Shown one piece after another: positions 35,211-47,100 of a stretch of DNA of 64,000 nucleotides. The notes below the pieces were generated by a model. The model saw nothing but the letters and a program-made list of their open reading frames with translations, did not search any database and was not told the origin of the DNA. Origin of the DNA: Rhyacophila brunnea (lineage: Eukaryota; Arthropoda; Insecta; Trichoptera; Rhyacophilidae). The stretch's first letter is position 1; each line of letters starts with the position of its first letter. The stretch covers positions 97,138-161,137 of the forward strand of contig JAGYXB010000080.1 in the NCBI GenBank assembly GCA_022495005.1, read 5' to 3'. The position numbers and the translations under genes are program-made.

Positions 35211-35404
35211 CAGTGACGAAGGGTGGAGGTAGGCTGTTAAGATCCGACATTAATAGAGCACACTAAACTTTGTTAATCATACATATTTATTTTTATTGAA
35301 CAAATTAATTCTTAATTCAATGAAATCAAATAAGTATGAATGACAAGTTTAGTTGGCACTATTTATGTTGGATGTTAACAGTCTACCTCCGCCCCTCGCC
35401 ACTG
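35211..35404. mobile_element. Small MITE in P-gene intron
   Basis: 194 bp with ~30-base inverted ends (CAGTGACGAAGGGTGGAGG and the reverse of CCTCCGCCCCTCGCCACTG). Flanks AATAATAT and CATTATAT are only a weak 8-bp duplication. Part of its interior (AGCACACTAAACTTTGT) recurs at 50232-50300 in a sec10 intron. Confidence 0.75.
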
Positions 35405-37521
35405 CATTATATGAAGAAATATTATATATTTTATTATTGCACGTATTCTATTTGAAAGAAACGCATTCCAAAATAAATGATTTCTATGGATTTTGAAAGA
35501 GCTTTTGCACAAAATTATATTTTGAAGTAGAATATGTATTTTCAGTTAGAACATGTGTATTATACCTGTATTATATATTTTACAGGTATAAAGATAATCG
35601 CAACAGTATGCGATCAAAGCGCGACGAACATTGCTGCTTTGAAAAGTCTACGTGTCAATACAGAGAGACAAAGAGCCGATACCGGATATGAACGTATGTA
35701 TTTATTACCTGTGTATATGTCAAATTAATTCTAATATTTTACATATTATTATATGCTTTTCACTTATTCGTTTTATTCTCAGGTATCACAATAGAAATTA
35801 TCAAAGGACAAGAGATTGTCGCCCTCCTTGATGTGCCTCATTTATTGAAAGGGATGAGAAATAACTTGATGACAAAAGACCTTATGTATTTCGATGGCAA
35901 GACAATTAGGTACGCATCGTGGAAACATATTATTGATCTGTATAAGATAGATCAGGCGAACGTCGGCAATTTGAGGCTCATTCCCAAAATAAATGAGACA
36001 CATATTTTTGCATCGAAAATGAATAAGATGAAGGTGTCGACTTGTGCCCAAGTGCTAAGCCAGAAATTTGGCAGCCACCTGGTGTTCTGTGCCACACAAG
36101 GTAACTTGGTTTTATATATTATGTAACTAATTCAATAACATTTAACTCAAAATCTGATTATTTTTATAACAGTATATTAAAATAAATTAAAAAAGCATTT
36201 ATAATTTTAAAGTTATCAGTTATGCCATCATGGATTAATTAAATATTTCCACCTGAATTAACCCTGCTGCAAAGTCATTCAAATTTATTTAATTACATAT
36301 AAGAGTAATTTCCAAATTATAAAGTATACATGGAAGTAAACCGAATTAGCTAGGCGAGTAGATACTATTTTCAGAAGATACTGAATATCTTTTTATTTCG
36401 ATTCCAGGTGTAGTGATGCCAAACGGACAAATCATCCCAAGAGAAGCTGAATACACCGGCAAAATGCTATTGTTTTGGGATGAAGTTTTTGACTCTGTGA
36501 ATGGAACCTCACTGAAACCACATCCGTATTGGAAAACGAAAAGGGTTTGCGCTTCAAAGGAGTCATTACACCGACATTCCACCGACAATTCTGGTTTGAT
36601 AGTATAGTAAAAATTAGACAGATGCAATTTGTAGACCAACATAAAAATCCAGTACCAAAGGTGCCATCACTTCTGAATTGGGAAAAAACTTTGGCTGGTT
36701 GCATTAAAATATTGGATATATTGCATGATGTGGGATTTGAGTATGTAGCTTTTCGTAATTTCAACCAGGATTCGCTGGAAAATTTCTTTGGCAGTATAAG
36801 AAGCCACAATTTTCGTAATGTCAATCCCACACCATGTCAATTTTCAGGATCCTTTAAAAGCCTTTTGATTAACAATTTAATGTCTAGATATTCCATCAGA
36901 AATAATTGTGAGAAAGACGATGCTGATGGTCTTTTTGAGAATTTATTAGGATTTTTAAAACAAACCGATGACACCCCACAAAACCTTGATGAAAGCATTT
37001 CAGGCGTAGTTTCAGAGGATTATTCGGAAGATAATTTAACCTCTACGAATGGTAAAATGTACACTGCTGGTTATGTTATTCGTAAAATTTCAAACTCTTG
37101 TACGCATTGTAAACGCGACATGAACACCGAGCCTACCAGCAAGCACGCTAACGTAGCTATGCGAGAATTCGGAAAGGATAGAAAATTAAAATATGCCTCT
37201 GACAATATGCTTGACTGCTTCAATTCAACTGGAAAATTAATTAGAAATTATTTATCAGAAAATGCTTCTACGCATAATATTCAGGCAAAATTGAGAACCA
37301 AAATTCTTCAGAAAATTGATTTCACCGTTTTTTCGTGCCCTCTCCATAAAGAAGAGATTAAGGATAGATTCATAAAATGTATGCTTTCTTTACAAATACA
37401 TGCTTTCTGTAATACTGCAAATAAAATTCTAAATGGCAAATTAAATTATTCGGGGAGAAATAAAGTTTATTTAGCAGCTGGTCAAAAATATAATAGTAGG
37501 CGAAGAAGGCCTGTGCGATAA

Positions 37522-37908
37522 TATTTGTTTAACAATAAAATTATTTGTACAGATTTTACACTAGTACCTATGTACTGGTAAATAATTTTTAATTTTACTC
37601 CAGTTGTTTACTACAGTTGTGATTTAAGTTACATATTGCGTTTTTCTAATTTTTATGCTCTGGTTATTCACTTTATTTTGGGGGATTTAACAACATTCGC
37701 AGTGCACTGACATTGACACCTCATGACAGTTATTCTATCTCTTTTACAAGGTAAAATTAAAATGTAGTTATTATTGTCAACCATTATATAAAATAAAATC
37801 ATATATTTATTTAAATTGAGATGTCAATGTCAAACCATTGAGGCTGCATTTTTTTTACACATTTTTGAGAGTAATGAGGAGATATGGCAGCGGACCATGA
37901 TTCGTCAG
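37522..37908. other. No gene; downstream of the P-element gene
   Basis: Likely 3' untranslated and terminal part of the P-type element. TGACATTGACA near 37708 and TGTCAATGTCA near 37824 are inverted relative to each other, but no partner upstream of the gene was found. Confidence 0.4.
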
Positions 37909-39850
37909 ACCCGAGACGGAGGAGCGACATTGGCCCTGGCTCAGCCAAATGCTACGGAACGCCCAAAACAAAAAGATAAGTGAAGAAGCCTATATCGTAA
38001 TGTTTATTTAGAATTAGTATCATTTGCACATTTTTTTAAAATCAATAATGATGGATAATGTTTGTTCTCAGTTGTTTTGTAGTTGCATTTTGCATCTATC
38101 ACTTTTTTCTTCATTGAATATTTGCGATAATTGACATATTACGGAGTGAGTTATTATTTGTTCATTTATTTTTATAGTTAACATGTTGGAACGGTGGCCG
38201 TTGCAGCCTCCCATCACATCCAACTGGACATGGCTCGGCTGCGTGCTATATATGCATCAATGGATTCTCAAGCGAGTCCGGTTTTACATCGTCCACTCGA
38301 GGCGCAGGAGCGACATTGGCCCTGGCTCAGCCAAATGCTACGGAACGCCCAAAACAAAAAGATAAGTGAAGAAGCCTATATCGTAATGTTTATTTAGAAT
38401 TAGTATCATTTGCACATTTTTTTAAAATCAATAATGATGGATAATGTTTGTTCTCAGTTGTTTTGTAGTTGCATTTTGCATCTATCACTTTTTTCTTCAT
38501 TGAATATTTGCGATAATTGACATATTACGGAGTGAGTTATTATTTGTTCATTTATTTTTATAGTTAACATGTTGGAACGGTGGCCGTTGCAGCCTCCCAT
38601 CACATCCAACTGGACATGGCTCGGCTGCGTGCTACATATGCATCAATGGATTCTCAAGCGAGTCCGGTTTTACATCGTCCACTCGAGGCGCAGGAGCGAC
38701 ATTGGCCCTGGCTCAGCCAAATGCTACGGAACGCCCAAAACAAAAAGATAAGTGAAGAAGCCTATATCGTAATGTTTATTTAGAATTAGTATCATTTGCA
38801 CATTTTTTTAAAATCAATAATGATGGATAATGTTTGTTCTCAGTTGTTTTGTAGTTGCATTTTGCATCTATCACTTTTTTCTTCATTGAATATTTGCGAT
38901 AATTGACATATTACGGAGTGAGTTATTATTTATTCATTTATTTTTATAGTTAACATGTTGGAACGGTGGCCGTTGCAGCCTCCCATCACATCCAACTGGA
39001 CATGGCTCGGCTGCGTGCTACATATGCATCAATGGATTCTCAAGCGAGTCCGGTTTTACATCGTCCACTCGAGGCGCAGGAGCGACATTGGCCCTGGCTC
39101 AGCCAAATGCTACGGAACGCCCAAAACAAAAAGATAAGTGAAGAAGCCTATATCGTAATGTTTATTTAGAATTAGTATCATTTGCACATTTTTTTTAAAT
39201 CAATAATGATGGATAATGTTTGTTCTCAGTTGTTTTGTAGTTGTATTTTGCATCTATCACTTTTTTCTTCATTGAATATTTGCGATAATTGACATATTAC
39301 GGAGTGAGTTATTATTTGTTCATTTATTTTTATAGTAAACATGTTGAAACGGTGACCGTTGCAGCCTCCCATCACATCCAACTGGACATGGCTCAGGTGC
39401 AGGCTACAGATGCATCAAAGGATTCTCAATCGAGTCAGGTTTTACATCGTCTACCTGAGGCGCAGGAGCGACATTGGCTCTCGCACAGCCAAGTGCTACG
39501 GAACGCCCAAAAAAAAGTAAATGAAGAAGCCTATATCATGTTTATTTAGAATTAGTATCATTTGTACATTTTTTAAAAATCTAATACTGATGGATAAATT
39601 TTTTTTACATGCATTTTGCGTGTGTCTTCATTTTAGTTCTTTCAATAATTACGATAATTAATATTATTTCGGAGTGATTTATTATTTGTTTTTTACTTTT
39701 ACTTTTATAGTAAATATGGAACAGCCATCGATGCAGTCTCCCATCACATCCAACTAGACATGGCTCGGCTGACAGCGGACTTGACGTTAGAAGATGCAAG
39801 AAGACAGGCGAGCAATAGTGATTAAAATAATTGTAGTGTTTTCAGTGATC
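37909..39850 (+). repeat. 386-bp tandem array of an exon-like unit
   Basis: Units repeat at exactly 386 bases (ACATGTTG at 38181, 38567, 38953, 39339), preceded by a partial unit (37909-37985) and followed by a diverged, shortened one whose ATGGAACAG is at 39716. The three central units differ by only a few bases. Each has a polypyrimidine-TTATAG acceptor-like site, then a ~180-base open stretch reading VAASHHIQLDMARLRA...LEAQERHWPWLSQMLRNAQN. In the diverged fourth unit this frame survives with 3-base-multiple gaps, which suggests it was coding. I do not recognise the protein. Confidence 0.9.
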
Positions 39851-39879
39851 AGTTATAATTTATTATAATATAAAACAAA

Positions 39880-40139
39880 CGGCTCTCATGTAGGAAAGCC
39901 TACCTGTCAAATTTCATAGACAACTACAGAAAAATATCTATCGTGTTGTTGTTATAATATATAGTGAAATCATGTCCTTATTAATGTGCCGCATAGATCC
40001 TTAGTTACAAAGGCAAAATATAATATAAATATTTAAATGATGTTCCAAGAAGGATTAAATTTTATTCATCGTAAATGATTATTATATTATGCCGTGGTTG
40101 TCTATGAAATCTGATGGGTAGGCTTTCCTACATGAGAGC
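39880..40139. mobile_element. MITE with ~42-base TIRs
   Basis: CTCTCATGTAGGAAAGCCTACC...CATAGACAA at the left is inverted at the right (TTGTCTATG...GGTAGGCTTTCCTACATGAGAG). About 260 bp, no coding; no convincing target duplication. Confidence 0.75.
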
Positions 40140-40389
40140 GAAACATAGTTTAATAATGTTTCCATTTATTTTTTTAATACTCGTATCAGTTAAACAAACT
40201 ACTTACTCAACAATAATGTTTATAATATTTAATTTCATGAATGTTAATATTTTACTTGATAACTGTTACTATACTTATTGATTTTAAATTTTATAAATAA
40301 ATGTGTGTAATTTATATAATTGCCTTTTATTTATTTCGTTTCCCGTGCCTGAATATGAAAATAAATTCAAATTTGGTGGGCTTTTTAAT

Positions 40390-41130
40390 TTTATTTCATA
40401 GCCTTTACCATAGATGGTGCTGTTTTAGTGGGAATACTTTTGTTAGCCTCTTTCGAATCTATTTACGTATATTATCTATGGTTGTCTTCAATCTTTTTGT
40501 ACGGTTACCTATGTGCCTAGGTGCTGGGAAAATTCTAGGGAGGGCAATTATCCACTTTAGTTGCTTCAACAGGGATGTGGTAAATATATGGATAAATTTC
40601 TATTAAATACGATACCCAGTTCTACTTTTGACTACAAAACAAAAATGAATATTTTTATTATTTTTGGCGGTGACAACTGACAGATGATTTTGACGTTAAC
40701 GGGTACCTACGTAGCAAAGACAACGTACAACAGGCATTCATAGACTATAATATTGCCAGCCGAAAAACAATATTAAATTAATTTTAATTACGCTGTCATT
40801 TGAAACGATAAAATGAATAATAAGTACTCAAAATTTTGTATAGGTATTGGTTGTCTTGATATTGAACGTAGTAAAATTGAGATTTTTAAAGTTTAACTGG
40901 TGTTGAATATCAGCTTGCTCGTCATAAATTAATGTACAAACTAAACATTTATGCACGGAGGAGATCTAACGATACAGTGAAAGCCATCAATTTTTCAAAT
41001 AAATAATATAAATATTATAGGTACTATGTGACATTGGAGTGGTGAGAATTTTTTTTTGAGACAGCTTTGACTGTTGTGAAGAGCTTTGCAAAGGATATTT
41101 TGACGACACATCTATAAAAATACGGTAACC
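40390..41130 (+). repeat. Older interspersed repeat, uninterrupted copy
   Basis: Homologue of 13560-14010 plus 17211-17520 without the Academ-like insertion; around 40797-40850 it reads CGCTGTCATTTGAAACGATA then AAATGAATAATAAGTACTC, serving as a related empty site. Confidence 0.75.
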
Positions 41131-41685
41131 GGACAAAACAGACATGACAAAACAGAAAATGAAAAAAAAGCACATAACAAAATAGAACAGTGACAAATAA
41201 GAACAGCTAGGGAAAAAATTAAACAATAGGTAATTTTTGTGGAATCTACCTATTTAGGTTAGGTTAGGTATTTTTTTCATGCGTTTATTCAAGTTGCTTT
41301 GTAGTTTACTTCGTATAGTATTATATTTTACATTTGTGTTGGATTACCTTCTTATTTTGTATTAGGTCTTGCTTGTCATGTACAAGGCGAGTAGTTGCCT
41401 GCAGTTTCATGATCAATTTGCAGTTACATATTTTTTACAATGTTAGACCAAGTTGAATTTGAATATGATTATTAAATACAGAAGAAATATAAGTATATAT
41501 ATAGGAATATGTTAGAAATAACCAGATTAAATTTGAATATTAATAAATACAGAGGATTAATATAAGTTTAAATATAGGAATATAGAATGAATGTAAATAA
41601 TATAAGAAATATATAGAATATGTAGAGAAAGACATTAAATTTACAAAGTAAGTTTTGTATTATTGTTTATAGGTATCTAATTATT

Positions 41686-41901
41686 TTAATCCTGCTCCAT
41701 GCTTTCATTCTTAATCTTGACTTCTTTTATGATTTCTTGCATGAATTGCACGAAGTCATCCCTTGTCCCTTCGTTGGTCATCGTTTGGTGGTATTCGATT
41801 AAAATGACATTATTTTTGCGATACTTCGGGTCCATTACTCGTCTTTTTCTCGCAAACATCTGGCAGTCTAACATGTGACGATCTATGTTTTGTATTGACA
41901 C
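41686..41901 (-). CDS. Unrecognised short coding-like fragment
   Basis: A 71-codon minus-strand stretch containing KRRVMDPKYRKNNVILIEYH and GTRDDFVQFMQEIIKEVKIK, ending TAA... at 41686. Composition and balanced codon use differ from the surrounding AT-rich noise, which suggests real or formerly real coding. The frame begins after an in-frame TGA with no ATG at its front (first ATG is nine codons in), so it may be a last exon or a gene fragment. Family not recognised. Confidence 0.35.
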   Translation of the reverse strand: MSIQNIDRHMLDCQMFARKRRVMDPKYRKNNVILIEYHQTMTNEGTRDDFVQFMQEIIKEVKIKNESMEQD

Positions 41902-41938
41902 AAGATCTCATTGGCAAATTTTGTTGTCCTTGATTTTG

Positions 41939-41963
41939 GGTTAGGTTAGGTTAGGTTAGGTTT
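41939..41963 (+). repeat. TTAGG telomere-type short run
   Basis: Four perfect TTAGG units at 41941-41960, plus flanking imperfect ones; a two-unit run lies at about 41265. TTAGG is the common insect telomere repeat. Confidence 0.85.
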
Positions 41964-42299
41964 GGTCATTATTTCGTTGTACCTAATCACCCAATCATTT
42001 TGAACATATTAATTATATTGATGAAGATGAGTTTCATGATATCCTAAGCTTGCCGGCAACACCGAGTTAAGTCCCGTTTATTTGAGGCTTTCTAGCGATT
42101 AGGAATGCAGAAATTAGGTATATAATTTGATTTATTATGGCGTATTGAAAATCTATGCTATTACAAATCTATCAACATAATAGAAATAGGACAATTTCAA
42201 AATTAAATTTATATTTTTCCTGAAAGGTCATAGTTATATTTATCGTTGTTCTGTTTTGTCACTGTACTATTTTGTCATTTTCTGTTTTGTCATGGAACC

Positions 42300-42648
42300 C
42301 ATGGCCCCCACAAAATGGGGGCTGACAGGACTCTAGCCTGGGGGCCCGGGCTCAGGAAGGGCCCGGCGTGGTGAGTCGATCAGATAAGTGATATAAACAC
42401 ACATCACAAATTATCTCTAATAGTAAAAAAAGTCAAATGGATGTATGAAAATAAACAACAAATACTAAATAAACCAAAGAGATTGCAGTTTTTCAATCTC
42501 TTTGAAATAAACACAATATTTATTTTACCGCATACACCATTTAGAAAACGCAACTGTAGAGCATCATACTGCCTTTATCTTTAACGATAGGTAGGGAGTC
42601 CGCCAAAAATCCTAGTCTGGGGGGCCGCTTCAGGATGTGGGGGCCATG
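42300..42648. mobile_element. MITE with CATGG...CCATG ends
   Basis: 349 bp, CATGGCCCCCACAAAATGG at one end and GGATGTGGGGGCCATG at the other; flanks ATGGAACC and ATGTAACC agree at 7 of 8. Same family as 6528-6947. Confidence 0.75.
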
Positions 42649-42739
42649 ATGTAACCCTATTATTGTATGTATCTTGTATGGAAACAATCATCTCTCCAAT
42701 AAAAAATACATGAAAAAACATGCAATAAAATTACTAAAA

Positions 42740-43490
42740 ATGTATGCATTTAAAAAATGTACAAATAAAATATAAGGTGTTAAAACTTGACGGCCACTCA
42801 AAATCAAATTTCTAGCTTAATATAAGAGATAAAAAATAAAAATAATTGGTGTTAAAAGTTTAAATAAATATACATAATCGTATGCGCTTAATAAAAAAAA
42901 TAAAACAAATTGAATGGTTCAAGTATCAAGTCACTAAATTAAAAATAATTTAATATCTCCCATGATATAATCTCGAAAACAAAAAAAGCACGTGCACAAA
43001 CTTAAGCCAATAATAGACGAATTGGTGGCCTTATAAAAAGTTAAAAAAGTTTATTGGGTGGTTCTAGTTAACTTTCATCAAATATGTAATAAAAAAAAAA
43101 TAAAAAAGTATGCAAAGTCGCGCACTAGTTATTTGACAAGAGATTTCACAAAAAAAAAATTTAAACCCACGCAGTCAGGTTTTGCATACAAAATTAAAAA
43201 TCAAATAGCGTGCTCAATATATATGAAAAGGCAATAAAGAATCATGCACTCGTTTACTACCGACGCACAAGTGTTTAAAATATTTTTTTTTTTAAATCCA
43301 AGTTTAGTGACACAAGTATCCAGCATTTAGCTGGGTCACCCAAATTGAAATTCGAATAACCCTCAATGTGCGTGCACAAACGAAAAAAACGCGTGCACAA
43401 ACGTGCAGTAGCGATGGCCAAATGAACGTACCCAAAAAAAGGTGGAGTTTTAACATTCAATTGGGTGATCCAGGTAAATGGACCTCTAGC
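42740..43490 (+). repeat. Interspersed repeat with TGCACAAACG motifs, copy 2
   Basis: Matches 26085-26990 along its length with scattered indels, for example CATGATATAATCTCGAAAAC and GTATCCAGCATTTAGCTGGG against its counterpart. Confidence 0.8.
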
Positions 43491-44087
43491 TACATTATCA
43501 AATTGGAGTTGACCTCCATGAAGAGTTTTAAGATATCAGCGAACAACAGCATTTTTTTTATAAAAATCGTAAACACCAATGGCCCTAAGTTTCATATATA
43601 GACCAGTGAATACACAAAAATAATATGTTTATAGGTATCTATATTACAGGTGATTTATTTTCGTAATTTAAACTAAAAAATAAATGGATTTATTCTGCAA
43701 AGGTTGTGTGACCCTAGTTTATTAATCAAACCATAGTGGGCCTCATAGATCGAATGTGGGCCTCAAATCCACCGAGAGTGGACTAGTCTCGATCCGTTCT
43801 ACGGTTCTATTTTTATAGAGTACTTTGTGACATTTAGTAAATAAGAATGGCAACACTGTGCCATCGCCAATCTGTCAGAGTCAGAGACCAGAGTCAGACT
43901 GTCACTATCAAAATAATTAATTAATACGTTTTAGTATTTAGTAATTTATTCAGTTGTTATCAGTCGAATGCTCTCAATTTTTTATAGTAATTACTACCCT
44001 TTAAGGTGAGGGCCATGTAAACAATTTGAAAGTCTTGAAAAATACAGGGATTCGTTTAAATTACCGGTATACTACAGGGTTTCCAAG

Positions 44088-44120
44088 ATGATGAACCAAT
44101 ATTTGAAAGAATTAGAGCAG
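44088..44120 (+). CDS. sec10: sec10 exon 1 (coding part)
   Basis: Encodes MMNQYLKELEQ; donor GTTTGT at 44121. The 5' untranslated part extends left, probably from somewhere in 43840-44010; no clear TATA box. Confidence 0.85.
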
Positions 44121-47100
44121 GTTTGTAATTTTTTATTTCAATTTATTACGTTTTATATAAATGAAAGGCACAAACTGTAATTGTGCCGCAGAGGTGGACA
44201 CGAGCTTTTCGTTTCGATCCAATAATCGTTAATTGAAAATTTGAAATTTTCATACATTTTGATACACCATTATCACAAACTAAGATTATATGAGGTAATA
44301 TCAGGTTGGGGTAGGTTAGATTAGGTTTGGTCTAAAAAGAATGTTGTAAAATCTCATGTCCACCTCTGCGGCACATTTACCGCACAAACGAGTATGATCA
44401 ACTTTGAAAATTGTTATTTTAGGAGCCTTTCGATTCTGAGGAATTTGTCGAGAGACTTGCTTGGAGAACTCTTCAGGAAGGTGGTCCTGGAAAACCGTTT
44501 AATCCCGATCTTATACATGAAACATTCACTCAGGCAATCCAAGATTTAAAGGTTAGAATACAATATGATATTGAGTATAAACCTGTAATTAGGTGTGGCC
44601 CTGGCCTTATCGGTTGCGTTTTGTAATACTACTTACTACATCAGTCGGGTCTTGTGACTGGTTCTCACTACTACTAGTACTATTATAAAAGTATAGTACG
44701 TCAAAAATACTAAAATTTTGAAAAGTGGAATTAATTGAATTCTCCGGTTAGCATTTTTCGGTCATAAGAGGTCTTTAAGTAAAGCAGGGCATCAGAATTT
44801 CTCGAATTGTCCGTTATGTTTATGTGACAAACAAAAAACTTACATTTTCAACACGTCCTATAATTTTTGCCGAAATACTGTAATGTGTTGGACCGCGTAC
44901 TATAATTTGATGACAAAAAGATAGCAGAATTCAACAATGGCGACTGACAGCTGAAGACGGCGGTCGACCAGTCACAAGCACCGCCTTAGACTATAGATAC
45001 ATCTACACGCCATGCATTGATAATTAACATATATACATTGATAATAATTAACTAAAAATATTTACCACTGACTTTATGTTCACACAAAAAATATCAATTT
45101 TAGCAACATGCGCTCGCAGTTTATCGACGCTTAGTTAAGCAACAAACTAAGATTTGGCGGCGACACCACAGCAAATCATCTCACACATCTGTAAACCTTT
45201 TATCTTACTCTAGCGCGTGTCGCAGAGATTATAAGGGTGCCGAATACTTTCTCACTCGCACTTATGCATCGTTTTTGTTCATGCCTTGAGCACCGCGTTT
45301 TGTAATACTACTTACTAAATCCATCATCACCATCAGCATAAACGCATCATCACCAGCTGTGATCGAGGCAATGCCGGATAAAGGCCTCCCATAGGCCATT
45401 CCACGATTTTCTTGATCTTAAACTTATTCTGTTCTTCGATTCAGCTGCTATAAAGGTGCCATAGTTGTCACTTTAGCCTTAAGTTTTGACAGAAAATAAG
45501 TTATAGTCGGAGCAACAAGCTTGATGTAAGTTAAGTCAGCAATTGAAACCGTAACAATAATCAAATTCGCCCTGTGTATCTCATGCTCACTAGAAGAAAT
45601 TGCATCTGCGCATGTTCAAAGCTAAATTCTTCCACTGTACCTACCAATATTTAAAGCATTATGACATGTTGGCCACAGTTTAGAAGTCGGAATGTAATAT
45701 GCCACCAAACCGTCCAATATACAAACAATAAAGGGAAAATGTAAATTGGGAAGTATAATACAAGTTGAAAATGTCCCTCTGAAGCGGAGAAAACCAGTCC
45801 AGCAATATAATAAAAGTGGAATTAGTACAGTAAAATTGGACCGTGAATTGACAGTTAACACCATGAAAGAAAATAGTACAAATTGGTTTGGAGCGTATTA
45901 TGTCAACGTATTCTTTCACTTTTACAAGAATGATCCCCTTTTCTTGAAATGTATTTCTTTGCCAAGACAATATTTAAATGGGTGTAAAGAACAAAACAAC
46001 AATCTGCTGTGTAATCTTGGTCGTGGGCATTGCAGACACATTTGTAAATTGAATTGTATACATTCTTCTGGAATTTATTTCGATGATTGCCATGCGTTCA
46101 TTCAAAACTTCCGAGACCTTTTTATCAAAGTTTTTTTTTATATGTAGGTTCTTCAAGAACGGCAGGAGCGCAAATGTTTGAGGCTGGAGCAATCGGTAAA
46201 AGAAGAAGAGGAAACGCATTCTATAAAACTTTCTGAATTACAAGATAAACACAAGGTAAAATTAATTACATAATTCGATGATTTATCTATTAATTATTGT
46301 TTGAAGGCCACAGTTTAATTTTTAATATACCCCGAAAGAGACAGGAAAATGGAAAAATAGAGCAAGCAATAGCGATACACAATTTATAACTCTGGGGAAC
46401 CTAAATTACCTTTCACATTTATTGTATATTTTATTATGTATATTTATTGTATATCAATTCTATCTTAACCCTAACTAAGATGTAACATTATAACCTAACA
46501 GTTGGGACTAATATAGAGGCAGCTTATCACTTACACCACTTGATAGCAATTTCAACAGATTTTTAGCATGCATCGCTTTCTATTGCTATAGTTAAACTCT
46601 TATAACCTTGTTATTACATGATATCGAATGAGCCAATTATTGTAATTGTATGTTTAAACAAGTATGTTTTATAAGTTCCATAAATGGTTGCAGCATTCTG
46701 TAGGTATATTCTCAGAATTAGACGAGCGTATAAACTGGGCCGGAGGAAGAGCTCTGCAAATTGGTGAACAATTGGGAGCGGCGCAGCGGCCAAGGGCACG
46801 GGCTGCCGCTGCCCTAGCCCTGCTCACACTCCTCGCCGACTTCCTCTCTCCTGGTCCCGTGCACAGCGAAGTCTTCAATGATCCTACTAAAGTAAGAAAG
46901 TAAATACACATAAAATTGGTCTAGTAATCATATAATTGTGTGATTAGTGTCGTAACTTGTAATCTTGTTTCTTGTAACTCGTTTTAAGGGTAGTGTTTAT
47001 GGTAAGGCATCATAAAAATGATTGTTAGCAGATGTTAAAAGAATTAACAAAATTTGTAAAACTTTACTTATGTACCACGAAAATTACACAAAGTGTTTAC

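Larger units (their letters stand above)
33014..37521 (+). pseudogene. P-element (THAP9-like) transposase gene, interrupted
   Basis: Exons: 33014-33611, 33962-34000 joined to 34493-35173 across a MITE, 35586-35693, 35783-36100, 36408-37521; all introns are GT-AG with consistent phases. The start is the ATG before PRHCWVPDC, the usual THAP N-terminus. The THAP zinc finger (C-x4-C, W, CRNHF) is followed by a Ser/Ile repeat linker, then a coiled-coil/HTH region (LSKIQRDFFKLQL, RRFTERDKVLALTLLKQSGR) and a split RNase H-like core: D in LMWDEMSLQ, D in TVCDQSATN, the DVPHLLKGMRNN insertion domain, and D/E in NQDSLENFFGSIR. The C-terminus has CTHCKRDMN. Defects: a 484-bp MITE inside the second exon and a frame change near 36500-36530 (frame of FWDEVFDSVNG to frame of ENEKGLRFKG). 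Otherwise the reading frame is strikingly intact, so inactivation looks recent. Confidence 0.85.

Noticed and set aside
38183..38365. Alternative frame MLERWPLQPPITSNW in the 386-bp units
   Set aside because: It is destroyed in the diverged fourth unit, while the other frame is kept with three-base gaps.
44648..44980. Possible MITE with CTTGTGACTGGT / ACCAGTCACAAG ends
   Set aside because: Only 12 bases match, no target duplication was found, and the interior is partly related to hAT copy A; boundaries could not be supported.
46664..46675. Start of sec10 exon 4 at an upstream in-frame codon
   Set aside because: The ATAAG acceptor at 46674-46675 gives the right phase with exon 3; the upstream codons are intronic.
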